Source: Pterobdella sp. o SKG-2022 (taxonomy: Eukaryota > Annelida > Clitellata > Hirudinida > Piscicolidae). Taken from it: 64,000 bases of DNA. Location of the stretch: assembly GCA_964035795.1 (NCBI GenBank), contig OZ038321.1:27939387-28003386 (forward strand). The letters run 5' to 3'. Position numbers and translations under genes: made by a program. Below are positions 38,801 through 47,702 of the stretch, in pieces; within the stretch, counting starts at the first letter, position 1; every line of letters begins with the position of its first letter. The notes beneath the pieces were generated by a model, which saw only the letters and a list, made by a program, of their open reading frames with translations, did no database searches and was not told where the DNA came from.

Positions 38801-41199
38801 AGCAACAAATAATCAATAAAATAAATAATAATAAATAACATGACGAGCTTCATTTTTGACAGGATTGCGAGCTGGCAGTTGAGCTGGTTACAAGGTGACT
38901 GTAGATTTAATCATGTTTCACAGTTGTCAAACTATTTCTAAAAATTTTCTTCAGAACTACTAATTTCACTATTCCATATATCCTTATTGTTTCACATTTA
39001 TATATCAGGCTTCCAAACAAAATACTATTATGTATATGTACGTCCAACCCATGCTAGATGATAATTGTGATGATGATTATTACGATGAGGATGAAGATGA
39101 TGATATATTCAAGTTGATCAAGAAAAATTCCAGAATAACAATAATAATAATGATAATAATAGAAATACTTTTTTTTTTATTATAAATTGATTCGATGATT
39201 TTATTTTTTTTATAGCGAAATTTTTATGAGAAGCTCCCGACTTTGAATAGATTTTTAGAAATTTAATAAAAATTCACTTCATAGTTTTCTATAGTCACGT
39301 ATTTTTCTTTTTTATTGTTCTTTTTATTTAGTTATCAGTTTTGTAATTATTTATAGTGTTTTCATCATCATACCATCCCAGGATAATGAGCAAATATGAC
39401 ATAGCAGACCTCCACTTCCTCGACACCCTGTCCACCCACCCTCACACACTCACCTTCAGTGACCATCTCATCTTCCTAGGTAATTACTTCTATTCTTCCT
39501 TATTCTTTTGGTAAATAATTCTATCATTACATCATTATGCCCAACCCTTGATAAAGAAAAACGGGCTATAAAAAGGATTTGATTGGTTGGTTGGTTTTAT
39601 GGTAACTGCTCTAGTTAATCTGTATTCCTTGTTAGCTACTTATATTACTCCATCTTCCTTGGTACCTCTCTTCATTATTTTTATTCTTTCGTTATCACTT
39701 TTTTTATTGCATCTATGTCGCTGAAATAATTTTTTTTCTGTCATTTTATCAAACGGTTTGTTTTTCATTTTTCAAGTTATTTCTTAAGTTTTATATCGCA
39801 TGAAAAGTATAAACATGTTTTCACAATGATTCCAATATCTCTGAAAATCTTTCCACTATTTTTATCTTATATATATTTTTTTTCATAAAAACTTAATATT
39901 AGCAATGTTATTGTCATGATGAAAAAATCACTGATTGTTAATATCATTATGCTTATTGTGAACATTTCCAGGTAAGTTGGTGGAGTACCATAAGAAATTA
40001 AGTGAAGACAACGCAGACGAAGCTGTTGAGGTCCTGATGTCATTATTCAACGAAAAACATGTCTCCAAAAGGTTAGTTCTGTTAGTTTACATTTAGTTTC
40101 CAGCAACCTCACAATCTTCATCTGATCAATTGTTAACCATCTACCTCTCCACCCACCCATCTATTTTATATCTATCTTATATTATCACAGTTACTGGAAA
40201 AAAATGCTTAATGAAATCTACGAGATACTACAAAAGAACCAGGTTGGTGACATTGTTCCCATACATTTTATATTTCGATGCGTGCTTTTCAATCCTTAAA
40301 AATAGTGAAAAATATAAAAAAGCTTTACACCATCATTATCGTTGTAGCCTCATCTTATGTGACTAAACGTTATATCATATCGTTTTCTTTATTTTCCAAG
40401 GGGTCAACGACTTCACCATGACCTTTTCCTTTTTTCGCCTAGCTTTCTCATAGGCATTTTCAAATACTAACCACAAAGCCTTTCAACCAAACCTCGGCTT
40501 TTCTTCTACCACCAACCTCGAAACTCCACGACTACTTTTTATATATATCATTTTTCTTTAAACGTGGTCCAACCATCTAAAACTAGTTTACTTCACAGTT
40601 TCAAAAATCGCATCATTAGAACCCAATCTACACACAACTCCTTTTTGCTCATCTCATCAGCTCAACACATCACATCACTTTTTCTGCTTTCTCTGAAATT
40701 TTTTTTACGCATTTTGCCACTCAAGTCTCCGAACCATGACAGGTCTCACACATGCTCTATAAATTTGCCCTGATATTCTGTGTTTTATCACAGCCTAGGA
40801 AACACTGGTCAATGCTTTCCAGAAAACCCCTATTTTCCTTGTAACAGCTAGTTCTCTTTCTCCACCACCATTCACATAGTTCCTCAGAGAATGGAAATTA
40901 TTCATTTTATGTTACTCACTTGTACAAGACATTCCCGCCTTTCATCCATCCACCAGAAACCTTAGCACACTGCGCATGACGGATTTGTCATAAATCATAG
41001 GGTTACATACGAAAGAAAATTATGGGTAGATTGATATACGAGAGATTCATACAGATGCTGCACAAACACGCATATACACACGCAGACGAAGTTGAGCTAC
41101 AAGGACAGCCTCAAAGTGCTCGAATGTCTAGACGACCTCGATGATTACACGCCTTATCTACCTTTGAAACTTTCCCTGGCCGAATCGTTGTTCAAATGA
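32823..41199 (+). CDS. NUP85: Nucleoporin Nup85 (Nup75), 5' end uncertain
   Basis: Y-complex (Nup107-160) scaffold nucleoporin of the nuclear pore. Nineteen exons placed: 32823-32925, 33032-33142, 33967-34040, 34410-34493, 34787-34938, 35125-35241, 35489-35599, 36446-36574, 37007-37113, 37363-37446, 37603-37668, 38083-38133, 38216-38316, 38521-38606, 38863-38894, 39382-39479, 39972-40071, 40191-40242, 41086-41199. Family blocks include QYRSAMQSCIQ, SNWWLPCHLTDLLYH, SDLREYLLLDYASSLVS, GTSLKWCI, FLGKLVEYHKKL and the C-terminal LKLSLAESLFK, in the order of vertebrate NUP85 and at nearly its length (about 590 against 656 residues). The exon 13/14 junction was chosen because it gives an ungapped alignment there. 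The first placed exon lacks an upstream ATG, so a short 5' exon is missing or the ATG at 32897 is used. Introns carry many repeat fragments. Confidence 0.93.
33296..33745 (-). mobile_element. RTE-type LINE 3' fragment in NUP85 intron 2
   Basis: Minus strand reads DACIRPVLLYGSETRALTHK, NENKMLRQLVGMKFSG and NQRLRWFWPYIEEA, the RTE connection region (CVRPVLLYGSETWA, LRWFGHV), with several stops. The 3' end carries the catcatcatcatcatcg run on the plus strand. Confidence 0.88.
34641..34745. repeat. Foldback element in NUP85 intron 4
   Basis: Terminal inverted repeats ggtcaacaaacacaaa and tttgtgtttgtcgacc. The interior contains aagctttttgtaagactagc and ttacattatcagctg, the AAGCTTTT...GTAAG...ACATTATCA core shared with 19734 and 61211. 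Confidence 0.8.
35908..36055 (+). mobile_element. RTE-type LINE extreme 3' end in NUP85 intron 7
   Basis: Reads DGYDRVKWRERVRSGKEVSDL, stop, KEKMLTIMK, followed by an (atg)n tail. A second copy in the opposite orientation is at 36786-36870. Confidence 0.8.
36151..36300 (+). mobile_element. tRNA-derived SINE, best-preserved copy
   Basis: In NUP85 intron 7. Head gtcggcccctatagctcagt, then agtagagcattggactaatc (anticodon-arm stem TTGGA/TCCAA around ctaatca) and accgggttcaatctcgc; body acacaaggagtagcg, ctgttgagctaacgaaaccc and agaagtcgatcta. Same family as 19200-19355. The imperfect T arm argues against a working tRNA. Confidence 0.87.
36660..36870 (-). mobile_element. Two repeat fragments in NUP85 intron 8
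   Basis: 36660-36715 has cattatcatcgttttatgtc and catgttagcatgggttagac, the dispersed spiralian-type repeat. 36786-36870 is the antisense copy of the RTE 3' end seen at 35908 (WWKEVSDLLEKGKMLTI). Confidence 0.75.
38640..38682 (+). repeat. SINE head remnant (T-arm like)
   Basis: ccgggttcaattcccgg forms a perfect T-arm-like hairpin with B-box sequence in NUP85 intron 14; the rest of a tRNA is not recognisable. Confidence 0.5.
39027..39105 (-). repeat. Dispersed repeat fragment with (GAT)n
   Basis: Plus strand has acgtccaacccatgctagat followed by gat-rich sequence, the reverse complement of the repeat at 36660. In NUP85 intron 15. Confidence 0.7.
39539..39594 (+). mobile_element. SINE-like 3' end, gcccaaccctt family
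   Basis: gcccaacccttgataaagaa, then aaacgggctataaaaagg and atttgattggttggttgg. In NUP85 intron 16. Confidence 0.8.
40375..40990 (-). mobile_element. RTE-type LINE fragment in NUP85 intron 18
   Basis: Minus strand reads VIKHRISGQIYRACVRPVMV (RTE KIYNTCVRPVLLYG box) and SFRWLDHV (LRWLGHV box) before a ggggtcaacgactt-type 3' end. Frames are broken. Homologous to 33296-33745. Confidence 0.85.
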
Positions 41200-41231
41200 C
41201 ATTTTTTGAGTTATATTTTGTATTTTAGGTT

Positions 41232-41256
41232 AATAAAAATAATTAAGTTTTTTATT
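41232..41256. terminator. Back-to-back poly(A) signals of NUP85 and PYROXD1
   Basis: AATAAA for NUP85 on plus at 41232-41237, 33 bases after its stop. AATAAA for PYROXD1 on minus (TTTATT at 41251-41256), about 113 bases after its stop. Only 13 bases separate the hexamers, so the two mature 3' ends should overlap slightly. Confidence 0.65.
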
Positions 41257-41368
41257 GCATTTTTTACTGAAAAGTATATTGAATTCTCAAATAGCCATTT
41301 ACGATTTTTTCAAGCTTCCATTCAAAGGGAGTCAAACACGTTTTAGGATTTTTATGAAATTTAAAAAA

Positions 41369-44300
41369 TCAGTCGAAGAAATCGTCGATGTGTTGTTCAA
41401 GAAGCTCATCTCCATAAATGGAGAGATCTAATTGGTTGAGGATGAGATTCTCAAATGTTTCTTCTAGGTCAGTCTCTCCCACCAACGTTGCACCCACCAT
41501 CTTGCCTTCCTTCAATATCACTTTGACGTACTGCTCACCTTTGATGTTCAAAACTTATTCATAACATCTATATTTATAACTAAATTGACAGTAACTGGGA
41601 TTTACAGCAGTATAATGCAACACAAGTGATTATAACTATATCATTCATTGATATTTCGAATGATCGTTGGATACCTGGTATGAGTTAAATATATATCTCT
41701 ACAAGAACTAAACATAGTCAAACCTTCGATAACTTTCACAAGCATTTTATAATCGTTTCCCAAGTTTTGTCCGTTAAACCTCCCCAGGAGAATAACCTTG
41801 GCGAATTATATTTTAATAAGTCATGCATGTTGGAACTATAAAACACAAGATCTACACATTGACAGTGGGTTACATCATCCATATCGAGCACACCCCCGAT
41901 AACTATCGCAACTCTCAACCTTATAATTGAAGAAGTTAGTGACATGGGCAAAAAGTTCAAAGGTGAAGGCATCAGGGAAGTTACCACCATGCACTGAAGC
42001 AAGCATGCTGTCTGCAGCCTGAACCCCCATCTGTCGCGCCTGGCTCCACAAACGCATCTACAATGGTTTCAGATGTTAATTTTTTCAACTGATGGTTTTC
42101 ATTGAGTTCTACAAGCTTTGACCAGTTTATCTATTTTATATTTTATTAATTGAAAATCTGATAAAAAGTTAAAAAAAATCTTTAAAAAAACCACTTTAAA
42201 TTTATTCACCTCAAACAAACTAAGCTTGGCATGAGTTCACTTACGCATAAACTTCACACTATCGAAAAACCTAGCTTTAGAAATTGCATCTCACTTGTAT
42301 CCAGTGAGGCGATAAACTCCAAGCAGCTGTGCACACGTCACCAGCAGCAAACACATCCTCTATCGACGTCATCATTCTGCTGTCCACCTCAATGCCACCG
42401 TCTGATTGGCTCAGTACGAGCTGTTAAAGAGCGTATTTTAACGATTATATTTTTCAGGTTTTAAGATTAAAACATCGAAATCTTTGAAGTATGTGAGGTT
42501 TATTTTAACCCATTTCAAATTATGATAATATTTGTAACCTGTAGTACGAAAAAAACTAACTTTTAATTGCTAGAAAAAGTTTGTATTATTAGTTTTTCTT
42601 CCAACCAATTCACCCTAAATGATTAATCTAAAAACTGATTGTGCAATGTGCAAGTCCATACTTGAGGGCAGAAGCGAGTGAAGGGATGGATGTTGGGGGT
42701 GACTCCAGTGGCAGAAACCACCAAGTCACAACCTACCACCTTGTCTCCCTTCAAAACCACGTAAACTCGCCATGCCTCTGTTCATCATTTTTTTGTATGA
42801 TTAAAAAAATCAATAAATATTGGATTTAAAAGATACATAAGTATTAATATAATTAATAGTATTAAAAAATATTAATAACAATACTATTAATATAAATAGT
42901 AGCAGTTCAAGTGATAGTTGTAGTAGAAGGAACAATACTTGGCGACTACAACGATTAATATCAACGTGCAAGTTTTACAAAATTCAAAAAAGTTTTCACC
43001 ATCGCTTCTATTAGGATCTTCAATCTTTTTAGGCTTTTCAGCGTTATCAAAGCTTTTGTGCTTATTGTCGAAAAATTTACTTTCTTTTATACCTCTTTCT
43101 TTGAATTGCTCATGTGTCAAAAAGTCCACAACCTGATGACGATGATGATGGAGATTAAAAACAGAAAAAACCGTTTTAAATATTGTTTGAATGGTATTAC
43201 TAAAAATGCATTTAATATTTCTCTGATATTATTTTCCATAATGCTAACATTGATAATAATGAAATATATTTAAAAAATATTAATAACCTCAAACTCACTT
43301 GAGTGTTATACTCGATGTGCATACGCTTGTGACCATCAAACTATTGTATTTAAAAATGAATCTTTAAATTATTTTCAAGAAAACACAGTGTAATTGTACA
43401 CATTTTTTTGTTTCGAACTCTTTGTTTTTACTTATTAACATAGTAATAAACTATTTTCTATATTTAACACTACAGATATAAACAATTTTCTATCATTCCA
43501 TACTTTTGAAGCCCAAAAATACTACAAACTCAAAATAATTCAAAAATAAATGTAACCACACCTCACGGTTTTGAGGTTTAGATAAAATAAGATGTATATA
43601 AAAGATAAAATAAAGTACAAGCAAAGACTATATATATATTATCATATCAGTCATATAATTTAATATATGCACACTATTTGTGCTCATCCTTGAGATGCAA
43701 GCATACACTTATGTGGCCAGTGGCATTCAACACATCCAGCCAATCAGGTCCTAGAGCACATCCCATGGTGTCTGTTGAGCCAACACAAGCTGTATGACAA
43801 GTCAAAGTGAGTAGTACATAAGCCAATTAAATGAGAAGCTACAAACTATAAGATTAATTGATCAATCTAGCCCAACCCTTGGTAAAGGAAAACGGGCTAT
43901 AAAAAGAATTTGATTGATTGATTTTTAAACTTAATTAATTGAATTTAATCAAATATCAATTTTAAATTTAGCTGAAGATCATGTTTAAATGTGATTAAAC
44001 AATATGTATAAACCTTTTTGTAAAACAAATTTGCTCCTTTTCCGATATCCTTCATCTTTGGAGGTGCTTGTTGCACTTTTGAAGGCTTCGGGAAGAAGGA
44101 ACATTGAGGCCCCGGGATCGAGGAACGTGGTTGTTATGGAAGAGTCTTTTATCGCCCACACAACCTCACAACAAGCTACTTTGAAGCTGTTTTGATGGGC
44201 AAGTATTAGTAGGAAGAGTGCTATGATGGTTGTGTTGACAAAAACTTAAAATTACAAACATAGCTTCAAATGTATGGCCTTGATGAATTAAAATAAATTG

Positions 44301-45763
44301 AAATGTAGAAATGTAAGTTAGAATTTTCTATAGCGTCTTTTCTCAGATTCCTGATGACGAATTATTTAAATGCCTAATGATTGAATGTTTTTGACATATT
44401 TGGATGGTTAAAAAGGTTTGACCTACACTAATTCTGTAGCTATGCCACCATTGCCTACCACCACAATCCTCCTTGATTCCTTCAACTTTTCCTCAAAATT
44501 CTGTAAATAATTTATCAAAATAAAAAAACAATAATTAAAGTTCATTATTATTTCTTTGGGTTTTTTTAATTTTTGTAAATTTTGATCTTGGATCCTGATA
44601 ACTAAATCCCAAATAACATTGGTTACAATATTAGTGATCAGGATAACACCATCAAATCTTATTTTTTGTCAAATAAAAAAGCTGGTTTGGTGAACTTCTG
44701 TCAACTTCAGTCACTGGGACACATACATCAATACAACCAACCACAAGATGAAGATCACAAAATTGTGGGGTTAATTCCCTTGTACTTACTGGTAACAAAT
44801 TTAACTCTGAGAATAATAGTATATATTTTTTTCATAGAAATCTTGTTGCTATGGTCACATTTGAAAACAAATTGACAACTACAACATTATATTTTGAACA
44901 CATATTATAAACTATATTTATTATTTATATATAAAATTTTTCTAAACTTCAAATGATTATGAATAAGAAACCATACCAAAACAGTCTCTGTATCTCTAAT
45001 GCCTACAACATGAGGACTGTCACTTATCAGCTAAAAGAAATGTTTTGAAAATATATAAATTTCAAGTTATCTATATAGAATATGTAAAGGTGAAAAAAAA
45101 ATTATTTTTATTTTATATAAAGTTTATTATTTTTTAGAGACATCTTATGTATCTTTTTTTATATTATTTGAATAACTTTTTATTTTTGAAAATAAAATGT
45201 TATTCAAAGTTTATTATTGAAAAGATCAAGAACCTTGGGACTGCCCCCTGTACAAATGCATAACTTTTTGTACCTGAAAACTGAGCCATCTGAAACACCT
45301 ATTATCTATAAAAGTTCATCAAAATGCAACTGAGAATTATTAAAGTATAAAAATATCAAACCCTTTTATCAGCATCAAAATGGTCAACTGTTGAATGAAG
45401 CACTGTGATATTGGGATACTCTTCTTGCAATTCAATGCCTTTTTTTTCAGCTATATCAAACTTTTCTAAATTTCTTGTCAACTATTGTTTGGTTATTTGT
45501 TGAATATTTTTCTTTAATTTATAAATTATTATTCTTGTAACCTATTATATTATAACCTGTTTGAAGTTTATAACTGACTTTACAATAGAAGAAGCACTTA
45601 TTAGAAGAATCTTATCAGTGGAAGTTTCTGTTGCAAGCTGTAAATTATAAAGATTTTTATAGTTTTTATAATATAATGACAGATAAACTTTGTTACATAC
45701 CCTTTCCACACAAGAAACACCGGCGATACCTCCGCCAACCACTACGTAAGTGTACTCTTCCAT
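41369..45763 (-). CDS. PYROXD1: Pyridine nucleotide-disulphide oxidoreductase domain protein 1
   Basis: NAD(P)H/FAD flavoprotein of the PYROXD1 family; in mammals it is nuclear-cytoplasmic, linked to myopathy, and protects the tRNA ligase complex from oxidation. Fifteen exons join to 505 aa (human 500): 45763-45701, 45637-45557, 45481-45362, 45305-45234, 45030-44977, 44500-44427, 44186-44014, 43789-43707, 43340-43299, 43132-43000, 42777-42662, 42420-42295, 42057-41920, 41796-41724, 41538-41369. Landmarks: FAD-binding VVVGGGIAG at residues 7-15, [14 protein letters not shown]-binding [12 protein letters not shown] near 142, [47 protein letters not shown] and the C-terminal [16 protein letters not shown] ending DDFFD. 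Exon 10 is a Lys/Asp-rich linker, as in orthologs. Convergent with NUP85. Confidence 0.97.
43870..43922 (+). mobile_element. SINE-like 3' end, gcccaaccctt family
   Basis: gcccaacccttggtaaagga, aaacgggctataaaaag and (atttgattg)n tail, in PYROXD1 intron 7, antisense to the gene. Confidence 0.8.
45132..45204 (-). repeat. Dispersed repeat, inverted copy of 17511-17571
   Basis: On the minus strand reads gatacataagatgtctctaa with about 50 flanking bases nearly identical to the 17.5 kb copy. Its inner end (gaataacttt... gttattc, 45168-45204) is palindromic, so the family is probably a foldback element. In PYROXD1 intron 4. Confidence 0.7.
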
Positions 45764-46265
45764 TTTTTAAGCATATATTCAAATCTTAGTTTCAGATTAT
45801 GATAAAATAAAAGATACAGTTTTTGAGAGAATTCTCATTATGCCGGAGGTAAACTTTTAAATTTAATTTATATATTTTTTTATGTTCAAGCTTGATATAA
45901 AAATCTCTATTAAAGGTTTTTTCAAATATTTTTTGATTTTCACTTTTTTCAAGCATTTCAATACAACTATAATGTTTTTTGTTGCAAACTATTACATAAA
46001 AATTCATACGATGTCTCTAAAAAGTTATATAAAAAATTTAACATTATTTAGAATTTTTGTTAAGAACAAGTTTAATGTTTTCATAAGAATTCACACATTA
46101 ACTAAAAACAAAAAATAATGATATAAACTTCAAAATAAAACTACACTTATGAGAAAGAGGAAGAAGACTTCTCTTTTTTTTGTGAGTTTATATCGTTATT
46201 TGTTGTTTTCTTTTTTGTGCAGTAATATGACTTTAGCGTTAAATTGTTTTCATTGATTTGAAAAT
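45764..46265. other. Upstream flank of PYROXD1
   Basis: AT-rich. Contains a relative of the catacgatgtctctaaaaag repeat at 46008-46040. No gene recognised. Confidence 0.5.
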
Positions 46266-46269
46266 TTTT

Positions 46270-46858
46270 AAAAACTTTATCTAAATTCATGGAAGAAGAG
46301 CGAAGGCAAGAAAGAATGCTGGTAGCAATGCCGCGGAAAATTGCCAAAGAGATCTTCTGACGCAACCAGACTGCCTCCAAAGGGTTTTCAGTCGCATCGA
46401 AAAGCTTTCTACCTTACTCCTCAACAAAGCTGCCGGTTGAGGGGCCGCAGCAGCCCGTTGTCTCAAATGCAACGGGTTGAAAAGGGAAGTTGCCTACCAA
46501 GCTCCGATATTTGCGGCTTTTTAATATTTCCTCAGTTTTTGCAATGGAACCCGACTCAATGGAGCTGGCAATTATGTGGGACTTGGAGAAAGCTTCGACA
46601 AATATTGCGTCCCAGACCAAGCATTTTGCATGCTTCCATGGAAAGTTCGTTATACCATTAAGACGACGACCGTCACCCATGTCGAGCCTTGATGGCTCAA
46701 GGATGCTTAGCAAGCCGATCTTCCCCAGACGTCTCTTGATTATGAAGTTGATCTTAGCGTGTCTAGAGAGTCTGCCTTCGTTCAGACGACACGAAAGGTC
46801 ATGGTAACCTTTTGCGTCCATCCTTACACCACACTTGCAAAGGCACGTTGGGGCGCAA
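46270..46858 (-). mobile_element. Non-LTR retrotransposon C-terminal endonuclease-like fragment, less AT-rich
   Basis: Minus strand reads CLCKCGVRMDAKGYHDLSCR, then RLSRHAKINFIIKRRL, EPSRLDMGDGRRLNGI, KCLVWDAIFVEAFSKS and FQPVAFETTGCCGPS, then EAVWLRQKISLAIFRGIATS. I recognise this as the C-terminal region of an invertebrate retrotransposon: a CxC...HxxxC zinc knuckle followed by a motif normally reading KRPDGxT...WDVT, probably an R2-like restriction-type endonuclease. Here the PD is replaced by LN (RRLNGI), so nuclease function is likely lost. The first 440 bases are open; a stop separates the tail. Base composition is clearly less AT-rich than the flanks. Confidence 0.75.
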
Positions 46859-46860
46859 GA

Positions 46861-46932
46861 TATATATAAATATTTGATTATATATATATATTATATTCGC
46901 GGATTATATATATATATATATATAATCCGCTA
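46861..46932. repeat. (TA)n tract with inverted gcggattata ends
   Basis: gcggattatatatat and its inverse tataatccgc (46899-46930) form a perfect AT-rich hairpin next to a second TA run, directly after the endonuclease fragment. Confidence 0.8.
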
Positions 46933-46985
46933 ATACTAAGAACACGGTACTTGGTACTTTTCAGAGAAAAGCTCAAGATACCTCA
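46933..46985 (+). repeat. acggtacttggtact repeat, left copy
   Basis: The sequence aagaacacggtacttggtac plus ttttcagagaaaagctcaag is matched imperfectly at 49403-49453 (aaagacagggtacttggtac, then tgcccagagcggaagtcaag). The two copies lie upstream of the transposase gene and inside its second intron. Confidence 0.75.
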
Positions 46986-47125
46986 AAAAAAAACTTTTTT
47001 TTCGGTTTTTTTATTTCAATTTAAAAAATTTGTTTTGAACTTGAAAAATAAATTTTTTTACAAAATTTCGTTTATTTTTTGAATAATAAACTTACTTTTT
47101 TTTTGAAATTTGGTAATCAATAAAA

Positions 47126-47185
47126 AAAATTTGGAAGTCAATTGCAAAAATTTGGTAGGCAATTGCAAAGATTTTGAATTGAATT
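47126..47185 (+). repeat. 21-bp repeat array, left flank (about 2-3 units)
   Basis: Units aattgcaaaaatttggtaggc and aattgcaaagattttgaattg, followed by ttgaaaaactctatatg. A single decayed unit with the same trailing motif (gcagttgcaaagatttgatt, then gaaaaaccctaaat) recurs at about 47445-47490. Confidence 0.8.
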
Positions 47186-47702
47186 GAAAAACTCTATATG
47201 CGGGATTTACAAGTGGTCCTAAAGCAATTTCATACCCTAATTTCGTTAATTGAGGCTTTGTATGGATATTTTCAAAGCTTTGGAAAAATGCAAATATAAT
47301 TTTATTTTTTTTATTTTTTAAAAATTTATTTCAAATTTCAAAATAAAACTTTCAAAAAATTTTGTTTTTTATAAATATTCAAAATAAATATATTTCAAAC
47401 TTGCTTTTGTTCTTGATATTTTGTAATCAAATGCGAAGATTCGGTACGCAGTTGCAAAGATTTGATTTCAATTGAAAAACCCTAAATATTCTCTATTTAA
47501 AAACCAAAAAATATAAAATTTTCTTAGATTTGATATCAATAAATATTTTGTTTAAATGAATCAGGCAATATACATTTTGCCTGAAAACTTCGAGACATAT
47601 GCATATTGTCAAATACACGCATTGCACGTAAGATATATATAAATAAATCAGTGCATGGAAAATAGAAGTATTCTGTTTATTTGATACTTGCTGTTCTTCC
47701 TC

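Noticed and set aside
46341..46807. Plus-strand ORFs of 105-106 aa
   Set aside because: Shadows of the minus-strand retrotransposon frame, open because of the higher GC.
46270..46858. Bacterial contamination or horizontal gene because of higher GC
   Set aside because: The encoded protein is a eukaryotic retrotransposon C-terminus, embedded in host repeats.
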